A stretch of 64,000 nt of DNA from NCBI GenBank assembly GCA_902475025.1, contig CABRXX010000009.1, positions 1-64,000 of the forward strand, given 5' to 3'. A model generated the notes under the pieces. It ran no database searches and had not been told where the DNA came from. It was given only the letters and a program-made list of their open reading frames with translations. Shown in pieces: positions 52,574 to 60,956 of this stretch; position 1 is the stretch's first letter; every line of letters begins with the position of its first letter. Source of the stretch: Merdiplasma sp905207905. GTDB lineage: Bacteria; Bacillota; Clostridia; Lachnospirales; Lachnospiraceae. The translations under genes and the position numbers were made by a program.

Positions 52574-54317
52574 AACATTGGCATCATATATAAAAGAATT
52601 TAAAAAAGTGTCCGTTCTCACACCGATCTGCATGGTGTTTGAGGTGATGATGGAAATGGTAATTCCCCTTCTCATGGCTTCCATCATTGATGACGGTGTA
52701 AACAAAGGAGATATGAATCATATTTATCAGGTGGGAGGGCTGATGCTGGCAGCCGCGGCTTTGGGACTTCTGGCAGGCATCCTGGGAGGGGTGTTCGGAG
52801 CCAAGGCATCCACCGGTTTTGCCAGAAACCTGCGCAAAGGAATGTTTGACAATATTCAGACCTATTCCTTCGCCAATATTGACAAATACAGCGTGGCAGG
52901 TCTGGTGACCAGGCTGACTACGGATGTGACCAATCTGCAGCAGGCTTATCAGATGATTCTGAGGATGTGTTTCCGGGCACCAGCCAGTCTGATCTGCGCC
53001 ATGGTCATGGCCTTTTTAATCAATGCCAGGCTGGCCAGCGTTTATCTGGTAGCAGTGGTTGCCCTAGGTGCTGTATTGTTTTTCATTATCAGCCGGGCTA
53101 CCAGGTATTTTCGGCAGGTGTTTGAAAAATACGACGATGTAAACGCCAGCGTTCAGGAGAATATTACAGGGATCCGGGTAGTGAAGGCCTTTGTACGGGA
53201 GGACTATGAAAATAAAAAATTTGCAAAAGCGGCAGAGAACCTGTATCAGATGTTTGTGAGAGCAGAAAAGATCGTAGTGTGCAATTCTCCGGTGATGCAG
53301 TTTACTGTGTACACCTGTATTTTGCTGATCAGCTGGCTGGGAGCAAAAATGATTGTGGCAGACAGCCTGACCACGGGACAGCTGATGAGTCTGCTGGCCT
53401 ACTGCATGAATATTTTAATGAGCCTGATGATGCTCTCCATGGTGTTCGTCATGATTACCATGAGTGCAGCCAGTGCAGAGCGGGTGGCCCAGGTGCTGCA
53501 GGAGAAGAGCAGTCTTGTGAATCCGGAGAATCCGGATTTTACTATTCCGGATGGAAGTATTGCATTTCAGGATGTGAGCTTTTCTTATCATTCCAAGGCA
53601 GAACGGCCGGTGCTGGATCACATTAATCTGGAGATCCATTCCGGGGAAACCATTGGGATCATTGGAGGAACCGGCAGCTCCAAATCCAGTCTGGTAAATT
53701 TGATCAGCCGTCTTTACGATGCCAGTGAGGGCTGCGTTTTGGTGGGAGGCAAGGATGTGCGTACGTATGATCTGGAGACGCTGCGGAATCAGGTGGCTGT
53801 GGTACTTCAAAAGAATGTGCTGTTCTCCGGAACCATATTGGAAAATCTCCGTTGGGGTGATGAGAACGCCACAGAGGAGGAGTGTATCCGTGTCTGTCAG
53901 TTGGCCTGCGCAGATGATTTTATCCGCCGTTTTCCAGATCAGTACCATACCTACATTGAGCAGGGAGGCTCCAATGTGTCCGGTGGTCAGAAACAGAGAC
54001 TGTGTATTGCCAGAGCCCTGCTGAAAAAACCGAAGATCCTGATTTTGGATGACAGCACCAGTGCGGTGGATACGGCTACGGATGCCAAAATCCGCAAAGC
54101 GCTTCGGGAGGAGATCCCAGGCACCACCAAAATTATTATTGCACAGAGGATTTCCAGCATAGAGCAGGCGGACAGGATCATTGTAATGGATCAGGGACGG
54201 ATCAATGGTTTTGGCACCCATGAGGAGCTTTTGAAAACCAATGAGATTTATCGGGACGTTTACGAGTCGCAGATGAGCGGTTCCGGAGATTTTGATGAGA
54301 ATGGAGGTGCAGCATAA
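52566..54317 (+). CDS. Heterodimeric ABC exporter subunit A (degenerate ATP site)
   Basis: A half-transporter of 583 residues: six transmembrane helices (about residues 15-300), then an ATPase domain. Walker A reads GGTGSSKSS, the signature is NVSGGQKQRLCIARAL, and Walker B is ILILDDSTSAVDT, where the catalytic Glu is Asp. That loss, with a normal partner next door, is typical of heterodimeric exporters such as BmrC/BmrD or TM287/288. The start at 52566 overlaps marR. It probably exports drugs, lipids or peptides. Confidence 0.93.
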   Translation: MIKTLASYIKEFKKVSVLTPICMVFEVMMEMVIPLLMASIIDDGVNKGDMNHIYQVGGLMLAAAALGLLAGILGGVFGAKASTGFARNLRKGMFDNIQTYSFANIDKYSVAGLVTRLTTDVTNLQQAYQMILRMCFRAPASLICAMVMAFLINARLASVYLVAVVALGAVLFFIISRATRYFRQVFEKYDDVNASVQENITGIRVVKAFVREDYENKKFAKAAENLYQMFVRAEKIVVCNSPVMQFTVYTCILLISWLGAKMIVADSLTTGQLMSLLAYCMNILMSLMMLSMVFVMITMSAASAERVAQVLQEKSSLVNPENPDFTIPDGSIAFQDVSFSYHSKAERPVLDHINLEIHSGETIGIIGGTGSSKSSLVNLISRLYDASEGCVLVGGKDVRTYDLETLRNQVAVVLQKNVLFSGTILENLRWGDENATEEECIRVCQLACADDFIRRFPDQYHTYIEQGGSNVSGGQKQRLCIARALLKKPKILILDDSTSAVDTATDAKIRKALREEIPGTTKIIIAQRISSIEQADRIIVMDQGRINGFGTHEELLKTNEIYRDVYESQMSGSGDFDENGGAA

Positions 54318-56266
54318 TGGCAGAAAATAAGACAGCTTTGGGCGGTGCAAACAGCCGTCCGGTGAAGCGGCCGGGAGGACATATGGCTGGGCCGCGGCCC
54401 AGCATTGATCAGCCGGGGAAATTGCTGAATCGGGTGATCCAGTATGTGATGAAAAACTATAAGTTTTCCTGTATCGCTGTGATCGTATGTATTGTGATTA
54501 GTGTGCTGGCCAATGTTCAGGGAACCATGTTTACAAAGACTCTGATTGATTCCTATATTCTCCCTCTTTTGCAGGCAGAGAATCCGGATTTTACCAGTCT
54601 GGCTTACGCCATTGGACGGGTAGCCTGTTTTTATGCTGTTGGCATTGCGGCTACTTATGCCCAGTCCAGAATTATGATTGAAGTGAGCCAGGGCACCATG
54701 CGGCGGCTTCGCGTGGATGTGTTTACTCATATGGAAAGCCTGCCTATCAAATATTTTGATACACATGCTCATGGGGATGTGATGTCTATCTATACCAATG
54801 ATATTGATACACTGCGCCAGATGATCAGCCAGAGTATTCCTCAGATCATCAACAGCAGCATTATGGTAATCAGTGTCCTGGTTTCCATGCTTATTCTCAG
54901 CATTCCTTTGACCCTGGTGAGCCTGATTATGGTGGGAGCTACCCTGTTTCTCACCAAGAAATGTGCGGGTTTAAGCAGCCGTTACTTTGTGGCTCAGCAG
55001 CGGGATCTGGGTGCAGTAAACGGTTATATTGAAGAAATGATGAATGGGCAGAAAGTAGTGAAGGTATTCTGCCATGAGGAGAAGAGTAAGGAAGAATTTG
55101 AAAAGCTCAATGAGGCGCTGTTTGTCTCCGCAGACCGGGCGAACCGGTTTGCCAACATTGTGGGTCCCATTAATGCCCAGGTAGGCAATATCAGCTATGT
55201 GATCTGCGCCATCGTGGGCGGAGCCCTGGCTCTGCATCAGGTGGGAGGTTTTACCCTGGGCAGTCTGGCCAGCTTCCTTACCTTTAACAAGAGCTTCAGT
55301 ATGCCTATTAACCAGGTATCTCAGCAAATCAACAGTATTATCATGGCGCTGGCAGGTGCGGAGCGGGTATTTCGTTTACTGGATGAAGTTCCGGAACAGG
55401 ATGAGGGTTACGTTACTTTGGTAAACGCGCAGGTGTCAGAGGACGGAACCGTGACAGAATCCGAACACCGCACCGGCACCTGGGCCTGGAAGCATTATCA
55501 CAAGGCAGAGGGCACCACAGATTACAGACTTCTCCAGGGAGATGTGGTGTTTGACGGGGTGGATTTTGGCTACGATGAAGAGAAAATGGTGCTTCACGAT
55601 ATTAAAATGTATGCCACTCCGGGACAGAAGATTGCTTTCGTAGGAACAACAGGAGCTGGAAAGACGACCATCACCAATCTGATCAACCGATTTTATGATA
55701 TTCAGGATGGCAAGATCCGCTATGATGGTATTAACATTAATAAGATCAAGAAAGATGATCTGCGCCATTCTCTTGGAATGGTACTGCAGGATACCAACCT
55801 GTTTACTGGAACTGTGATGGAAAATATCCGATACGGAAAGCTGGATGCCACGGATGAAGAGGTGATGGCAGCAGCCAGACTGGCCAATGCAGACGGATTT
55901 ATCCGTCAGCTTCCGGAAGGCTATCAGACGGTTCTTACTGGAAACGGCAGCAATCTAAGTCAGGGACAGAGACAGCTTCTCTCTATCGCCAGAGCTGCTA
56001 TCGCAGACCCGCCGGTTCTGATTCTGGATGAAGCTACCAGTTCCATTGATACCAGAACGGAGCGTATCGTTCAGGAGGGAATGGATCAGCTGATGAAGGG
56101 AAGAACTACTTTTGTGATTGCCCATCGTCTTTCTACCGTAAAGAACAGCAACTGTATCATGGTGCTGGAACAGGGACGTATCATTGAGCGGGGCACCCAT
56201 GAAGAACTTCTGGCCCAGAAGGGGAAGTATTATCAGCTGTATACGGGCAACAGCATTTCAGCCTGA
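54317..56266 (+). CDS. Heterodimeric ABC exporter subunit B (canonical ATP site)
   Basis: A 649-residue half-transporter with an N-terminal extension rich in Gly/Pro/Arg (about 30 residues), six membrane helices and an ATPase domain. That domain has GTTGAGKTT, LSQGQRQLLSIARAA and VLILDEATSSIDT, intact at the catalytic Glu. About 60 extra residues (near residues 365-415) lie between helix 6 and the ATPase, again common in the larger subunit of such pairs. The ATG overlaps the previous stop by one base. Confidence 0.93.
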   Translation: MAENKTALGGANSRPVKRPGGHMAGPRPSIDQPGKLLNRVIQYVMKNYKFSCIAVIVCIVISVLANVQGTMFTKTLIDSYILPLLQAENPDFTSLAYAIGRVACFYAVGIAATYAQSRIMIEVSQGTMRRLRVDVFTHMESLPIKYFDTHAHGDVMSIYTNDIDTLRQMISQSIPQIINSSIMVISVLVSMLILSIPLTLVSLIMVGATLFLTKKCAGLSSRYFVAQQRDLGAVNGYIEEMMNGQKVVKVFCHEEKSKEEFEKLNEALFVSADRANRFANIVGPINAQVGNISYVICAIVGGALALHQVGGFTLGSLASFLTFNKSFSMPINQVSQQINSIIMALAGAERVFRLLDEVPEQDEGYVTLVNAQVSEDGTVTESEHRTGTWAWKHYHKAEGTTDYRLLQGDVVFDGVDFGYDEEKMVLHDIKMYATPGQKIAFVGTTGAGKTTITNLINRFYDIQDGKIRYDGININKIKKDDLRHSLGMVLQDTNLFTGTVMENIRYGKLDATDEEVMAAARLANADGFIRQLPEGYQTVLTGNGSNLSQGQRQLLSIARAAIADPPVLILDEATSSIDTRTERIVQEGMDQLMKGRTTFVIAHRLSTVKNSNCIMVLEQGRIIERGTHEELLAQKGKYYQLYTGNSISA

Positions 56267-56336
56267 AAAAGATCTGTCAAGAAGGGTAAATGGTTTTGAA
56301 CCCATCAGAGGTCTGATGCAAAACATTTTCGGCAGC

Positions 56337-56396
56337 AATTTTTCGGGTGATGTTTCTTCGAAAATAACATGTATTCGGAGGAACATCACCTGAAAA
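56337..56396 (+). terminator. Long stem-loop downstream of the exporter operon
   Basis: TTTTCGGGTGATGTTT pairs with GAACATCACCTGAAAA (about one mismatch), with CTTCGAAAATA facing TATTCGGAG inside. The T-run is weak. The 509-base gap 56267-56775 also holds a dispersed repeat and, near 56722-56776, a GCAGTTTC...GAACTGC hairpin; no gene was convincing there. Confidence 0.4.
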
Positions 56397-56479
56397 TCTA
56401 CTGGAATTCGTATTTTGTCACCTTCCCGATCGTACAGATACGGATAGGAAGAATGCGGCTGAAGCGACATCTTTCCTGT

Positions 56480-56552
56480 CCGATGCAGTGCGATCCTGGG
56501 GAGGCTTTTTTTATTTCATTAGGAAGTAATTTCTATAGAAATAAAAAATCGT
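56480..56552 (-). repeat. Dispersed palindromic repeat copy, minus strand
   Basis: Read on the minus strand it gives a TTTCTATAGAAATTACTTCC and TAATGAAATAAAA region, followed by CCAGGATCGCACTGCATCGG, matching the tail of the copies at 36.0 and 34.3 kb. Confidence 0.6.
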
Positions 56553-56775
56553 ATTCGGAAAGAGTCCCTTCCACGAGCTTTAAGTCTCATTTTCATGGCG
56601 CAAAAGTCACTCATACAAGTCTTTTGTGCAATCTGGCAGAGCGCGTTCGTTCATAGGGCTTTTGATACCCTAATCTTAATAACCAAGAAAAATATGGCAG
56701 AAAAGTACAGAGGAACGCTTCAGGGGGGCAGTTTCGCGCAGGGAGAGCCGTAGGTTCTCAGGCATGAACTGCTGC

Positions 56776-57135
56776 TTAAGTCAGGCTTTTCAGTTTTTTA
56801 CTGTGACTGGCTGTAACTTTTTTTAGAAGATTCACATCACGCTGGATGGTGTCCATCTGGTCAATGTTTTCCACATATCTTTTATAGGTAGACGTATAGC
56901 AGGCTTCTATATTCTGTAATCGTGGCAGAATATTGTTTTCCAGACAAAGCTTGATCTTTCTGGTATCCTGTATATTTTCTTCAAGAAGCTGTCTTGTCTC
57001 GGTGATTTGCTGCTGCAATTCGGTTCTTGTCTCAATGATTTCCTGCTGCAGGCTGTCCTTGATATCCTGTTTTACCGGCCCGATCTGAGCAGCCACTATA
57101 TCAGAGATGGCCAGCAGCAGTTCTTGATCCGTCAT
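56776..57135 (-). CDS. Small coiled-coil protein of unknown function
   Basis: A 119-residue acidic protein made almost wholly of heptad-like helix: SLQQEIIETRTELQQQIT and LEENIQDTRKIKLCLENN are typical. The N-terminus TDQELLLAISDIVAAQIGPV suggests a helical cap. No signal peptide or membrane segment is visible. The start codon is preceded by AAAGGAGG on the minus strand, which supports it as a real gene. Similar short coiled-coil proteins are common hypothetical genes in Lachnospiraceae. It is separated by 115 bases from the peptidase on the same strand. Confidence 0.75.
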   Translation of the reverse strand: MTDQELLLAISDIVAAQIGPVKQDIKDSLQQEIIETRTELQQQITETRQLLEENIQDTRKIKLCLENNILPRLQNIEACYTSTYKRYVENIDQMDTIQRDVNLLKKVTASHSKKLKSLT

Positions 57136-57250
57136 GATATCCTCCTTTCTTGCTTATGTTTTGTTTTAAGTGCAGAAGCGCATTTGTGTAAAGGAATTGT
57201 ATCTTATATCATGATGCTATCATAGTTTTCATAAAAAGTCCATAACTATT

Positions 57251-58510
57251 TTAAATGCAACATAAACTATATATGAAATTTTCCAAAATCTTTTTCATTT
57301 CCAGCAATTCTGAGATATTTACATATTCTTCCCGGGTGTGGACACCACTGCCAAGGAGACCTCCGAAGCTGACGGCGGGAATACCCAGGGAGAGAGGAAT
57401 GTTACAGTCTGTAGAACCAGGCCCTATCGGAAGGGGATGACGGGAATAAGAGGACAGTGCCTTGGAAGCCAGAAGAGTCAATGTCTCCTGAGCCTTGGGA
57501 TTCACATCCCCCATACAAGGCCGTTCGCCCATCAGTGTTACCTTCACTGCAAGATTTGGCCTTTCCCGTTTTAAAGGCCCCAGGGTATTGGAGAAATATT
57601 CCTTCATCTGTTCTAAATATTCCTTTTTGTCGGAACGGTATTCCACCAGGCATTTACAGTCTTGGGCAATCGTGTTTACAGAGGTTCCGCCTTGGATTGT
57701 TCCTACATTGTAGGTGTTTTTACCGTGGGCAGGTACTTTTAGCTGGTAGAGCTTCTGAATGAGATACGCCATAGCTTCAATAGCATTGTCATTTCCAAAG
57801 TCGTTGTAGGAATGTCCGCCTTTCGTTTGAATGGATATTTCGTAGCGCAAAGATCCTACCGCATGATTGCAGATGCCGTTCACACCGCCGTCAAAAGAAA
57901 CAGCTTGACAGATGCGGCCCTGGTAAGTTTCCATGATTTGACGGCAGCCCTTAAGATTGCCAAGTCCCTCTTCACAGGAATTAAAGGCAAAAAGAAGGGG
58001 GACGGAACTGGAAAGGAGGGTCTGCAGATGGTCTTTTAAAAACAGCATCAGAATGGCAACACAGGCAGTATCGTCTCCAACGCCGGGACTGTAAATTCGG
58101 TTTCTGGTACGCTTTACCGGAAGCGTTTCGAGATCAGGAAATACGATGTCTGTATGGGCCATAAGCAGTGTGATGCTGGAACTGGTTTCACAGTGAAAGG
58201 ATACCAGTACATTTTTCGCCTCGTCAATTACCGGATTCAGTCCCAGATGGGAAAGCCATTGGGAGATGAAGGCGGCACGCAGATCTTCCTGGCCAGAAGG
58301 CGCTGGGATGGCGCACAATTCCTCCAGCAGGCTGCAAAGTTCTTTTCTATTTGTATTAAAATCCCTGTCAAATAAAAAAGAACTCCCTACGGGAGTGCAC
58401 TGCGGCGGAGAGGGATCTTTTTGTAAACGCGATCCAACACAGGCGGAGCATCCTGCGTTGCAGGCTTCTTTGCTATGGGAAGTTTGGTTTATGATCTGAG
58501 ATTGCTTCAT
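57251..58510 (-). CDS. M20-family metallopeptidase (peptidase T-like) with repeat-derived N-terminus
   Basis: A dinuclear-zinc exopeptidase-like protein of 419 residues. Metal ligand motifs are LLMAHTDIVFP, the bridging Asp in GVGDDTACVA and the catalytic/ligand Glu pair in FNSCEEGLGNLKG; a dimerisation domain (GGHSYNDFGNDNAIEAM) and GVHTREEYVNI follow. The start at 58510 follows GAAAGGAG. Residues about 33-47 (KDPSPPQCTPVGSSFLF) are encoded by a copy of the dispersed repeat, and the preceding Cys/Ser-rich residues are not conserved in the family. The core begins at about residue 53. Substrate unknown. Confidence 0.9.
   Translation of the reverse strand: MKQSQIINQTSHSKEACNAGCSACVGSRLQKDPSPPQCTPVGSSFLFDRDFNTNRKELCSLLEELCAIPAPSGQEDLRAAFISQWLSHLGLNPVIDEAKNVLVSFHCETSSSITLLMAHTDIVFPDLETLPVKRTRNRIYSPGVGDDTACVAILMLFLKDHLQTLLSSSVPLLFAFNSCEEGLGNLKGCRQIMETYQGRICQAVSFDGGVNGICNHAVGSLRYEISIQTKGGHSYNDFGNDNAIEAMAYLIQKLYQLKVPAHGKNTYNVGTIQGGTSVNTIAQDCKCLVEYRSDKKEYLEQMKEYFSNTLGPLKRERPNLAVKVTLMGERPCMGDVNPKAQETLTLLASKALSSYSRHPLPIGPGSTDCNIPLSLGIPAVSFGGLLGSGVHTREEYVNISELLEMKKILENFIYSLCCI
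58371..58414 (+). repeat. Dispersed repeat tail copy, inside the M20 peptidase gene
   Basis: AATAAAAAAGAACTCCCTAC then GGGAGTGCACTGCGGCGGAG closely match the 34.3-kb array (ATAAAAAAGCACTCCGTGCA, GGAGCGCACTGCGGCGGAT). It is read in frame from the other strand as part of the peptidase. Confidence 0.8.
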
Positions 58511-58721
58511 AAGAACTCTCCTTTCAGAACGAATAGTATAGTTACAGAGAATGAGGGAGGCCCGGTACAAGGATATTGGCTTTTCTTTCGAAAATCTTTC
58601 TTTTATTTTATCACCTTTTGCAGGTTTAAGACATAAGAATTTATGTAAAATTAATTGCAGTAATTGCAGGTAGTATGGTAAACTAGGAAAGAAATACAGT
58701 AAGAGAAAAGGGGGCATAAAA

Positions 58722-59063
58722 ATGGTTAGAAAGACAGAAGTAAAAGTAGTAGAGGGACTTCGGGGCGGAAAAGGCCAGGTGGAATTTCATCATATCCTTT
58801 CTAAGGAGGAATTGAACGGTCATGGCAGTATGTATGCGATGGGAATCCTGAAGCCTGGATGCAGTGTTGGATATCATCAGCATATAGATAACACAGAGCC
58901 TTATTTTATTCTAAAAGGGAAGGGAACTTTTGTGGATGACGATGGCTCAAGAATAGAGGTTGGCCCCGGAGATGTTTGTGTGATAGAAGTTGGCCAGAGT
59001 CATGCCTTGGAAAATAATTCGGATCAGGATCTGGTGTTTATGGCACTGATTTACAATAAGTAA
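58722..59063 (+). CDS. Cupin-domain protein
   Basis: A small single-cupin protein of 113 residues. The metal-binding cupin motif 1 is visible in GCSVGYHQHIDNTEPYFILKG (in part YHQHIDNTEPYFILKG) and motif 2 in VGPGDVCVIEVGQSHALEN. It is probably cytoplasmic and might bind a small ligand or isomerise a sugar; function cannot be set. The start follows AAGGGGG. It is transcribed away from the peptidase across a 211-base space, with the next gene 42 bases downstream. Confidence 0.88.
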   Translation: MVRKTEVKVVEGLRGGKGQVEFHHILSKEELNGHGSMYAMGILKPGCSVGYHQHIDNTEPYFILKGKGTFVDDDGSRIEVGPGDVCVIEVGQSHALENNSDQDLVFMALIYNK

Positions 59064-59105
59064 AAGCTGTTTGCTGAAAATGTTGTAAAGAAAAGGAGAG
59101 TCATT

Positions 59106-59933
59106 ATGGGATTTGAAGAGTTAGGAAAAAAACTGATGCGTCTTGGACAGGATACCAAGACTGGCGTGCAGAAAATGGGAGAAACATATCAGATTAATAC
59201 TAGAATCAGCGATGAAAAGAAACGGTTGGATCAGCTTTACCGAGCTTTGGGAGAGCAGGTTTATGGGGCGAATGAGGAGACTCCCATAGAAGGGCTTGAG
59301 GAGGAGTTTGAAGCCATTGCGAGAACGAAAAAAATCCTGAGAGAATTAAGCCATCAGCTGCATCAGGCCAAGGGAGTGGTTTTTTGTCCTAACTGCGGCG
59401 CAGAGGCTCCCAAAGGGGTAAAATTTTGTGCCCATTGTGGAACAAAGCTTCCAGAAGTGGAAAATGTCAGCGATCGGATGAAGCAGGATGCAAAGGAAGC
59501 TGCTGATGAGGCAGGAGAGATCATGGACGATATGATGGGAAAAGCCAAGGATTTTATGGGCAGCGTGGCTGGCAAGGCCGACGCCTTTGTAAAGGGAATG
59601 TCCTCCAAAATCAACGCTGCAAAGGGTGGAGACGCTGCGACCGGTACGGAAGATACGGCAGCAGAAAAAATGAAAGAGTCAAAAGAGCTGACAGAAGAAA
59701 CGGAAACTTCGTCTGAGGTAGTGGTGGAGAGCGCAGAAGAAGACCAAGGGCAGACCGATGAGATGGTTTGGAATATAGCAGGTGAACAGTCCGGGGAAGT
59801 AGAGCCGGAGAAAGAAGCTCAGAAGCAGCCGGAAGAGACAGAAGATGCGAAAGCAACCGGAGAAGCAGAGCCGGAGGAAGAAGTTTGGCAGGAAAAAGAT
59901 GCTGGTGAAACAGGTCAGAAGATGGGAGAATAA
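59106..59933 (+). CDS. Zinc-ribbon protein with acidic tail
   Basis: A 275-residue protein. The first 95 residues are helical (NTRISDEKKRLDQLYRALGEQVYG). A double Cys-x2-Cys zinc ribbon follows (FCPNCGAEAPKGVKFCAHCG, about residues 97-116). A helical stretch and a long Glu-rich, low-complexity tail end the protein. No membrane segment is seen. It is similar to small zinc-ribbon proteins next to cell-envelope genes in Firmicutes, whose function is unknown. The start follows AAAGGAGAG. Confidence 0.85.
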   Translation: MGFEELGKKLMRLGQDTKTGVQKMGETYQINTRISDEKKRLDQLYRALGEQVYGANEETPIEGLEEEFEAIARTKKILRELSHQLHQAKGVVFCPNCGAEAPKGVKFCAHCGTKLPEVENVSDRMKQDAKEAADEAGEIMDDMMGKAKDFMGSVAGKADAFVKGMSSKINAAKGGDAATGTEDTAAEKMKESKELTEETETSSEVVVESAEEDQGQTDEMVWNIAGEQSGEVEPEKEAQKQPEETEDAKATGEAEPEEEVWQEKDAGETGQKMGE

Positions 59934-59980
59934 TCTGACATTATTATGAATTTATATTTTAGAAGGGATCGGTAGGCAGC

Positions 59981-60940
59981 ATGGGAAATGGAACAGACGA
60001 AATCAGAGGTCTGGTACGGGATATTCTGGGCAGTTATGAAAAGTATCCTCAGACCTGCAGTATTGACACAGATAACCTGCTGAACAAAGAAATTATCATA
60101 GAGATTCTGGAAGAGATCCGAAGTGTCATTTTCCCCGGTTTTTTTGAGGGAAAGCATCTGAACGGAAGATCCATTGAGTACCATTTGGGGGAGCTGCTGG
60201 AGGATATTCATTATCGGCTGAAAAAGCAGGTGATGAAAGCATTGCAGCATACGGAGGATAAGCGCCCCATAGAGCAGGATGTTTTGGATGCGCAGGCAGA
60301 GCAGGTAGTATCTGCCTTTTTAAGCAGGATTCCCAAACTTCGGGAGATCCTGGCTACAGATGTTCAGGCAGCTTATGATGGCGATCCGGCGGCCTATAAT
60401 ACAGATGAGGTGATTTTTTCTTATCCCGGTGTATTTGCTATAACAGTAAATCGTATCGCCCATGAACTGTTTCTTTTGGGGGTACCGCTGATACCCAGGA
60501 TTATGACGGAGTATGCCCACAGTCTTACGGGGATTGATATCCACCCAGGAGCTACCATTGGAAGTTATTTTTTCATTGACCACGGAACAGGAGTGGTGGT
60601 AGGTGAGACTACAGAGATTGGCAAGCGGGTGAAGATCTATCAGGGAGTAACGCTGGGAGCCCTTTCCACCAGAGGGGGCCAGTCCCTGCGCCATACAAAG
60701 CGTCATCCCACTTTGGAGGATGATGTGACCGTTTACTCAGGAGCCTCTATTTTGGGAGGTGCAACGGTAATCGGCCAGGGCGCCATCATTGGATCTAATG
60801 CCTTCATCACCTCATCAGTGCCCAGCCGAACCAGAGTCAGCATTAAGAATCCGGAGCTGCAATTCAAGGATCGCAGCGGAAAAGATCCGTTGCATATGAC
60901 CGAGTTGGGGCAGGAAGGATTCTGGAAAGGAAACGAGTAG
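59981..60940 (+). CDS. cysE: Serine O-acetyltransferase (CysE/EpsC type)
   Basis: A 319-residue enzyme that makes O-acetylserine for cysteine synthesis. The N-terminal helical part (to about 190) has the longer EpsC-like form. The left-handed beta-helix follows: GIDIHPGATIGSYFFIDHGTGVVVGET, with the catalytic His in DHGTG, then GVTLGALST, RHPTLEDDVTVYSGASILGG and GQGAIIGSNAFI. There is no O-acetylserine sulfhydrylase beside it. The ribosome site is weak (GAAGGGATCGG). It ends 16 bases before the converging AEC gene. Confidence 0.94.
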   Translation: MGNGTDEIRGLVRDILGSYEKYPQTCSIDTDNLLNKEIIIEILEEIRSVIFPGFFEGKHLNGRSIEYHLGELLEDIHYRLKKQVMKALQHTEDKRPIEQDVLDAQAEQVVSAFLSRIPKLREILATDVQAAYDGDPAAYNTDEVIFSYPGVFAITVNRIAHELFLLGVPLIPRIMTEYAHSLTGIDIHPGATIGSYFFIDHGTGVVVGETTEIGKRVKIYQGVTLGALSTRGGQSLRHTKRHPTLEDDVTVYSGASILGGATVIGQGAIIGSNAFITSSVPSRTRVSIKNPELQFKDRSGKDPLHMTELGQEGFWKGNE

Positions 60941-60956
60941 TCAGCTTTCTTTTTGG

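Noticed and set aside
56369..56656. 95-residue open frame downstream of the exporter
   Set aside because: It covers a long hairpin and a minus-strand dispersed repeat, with no ribosome site or family similarity.
58655..58680. Promoter for the cupin gene (TTAATT, TATGGT)
   Set aside because: Both boxes are poor; a promoter must exist in this divergent region, but it could not be placed.
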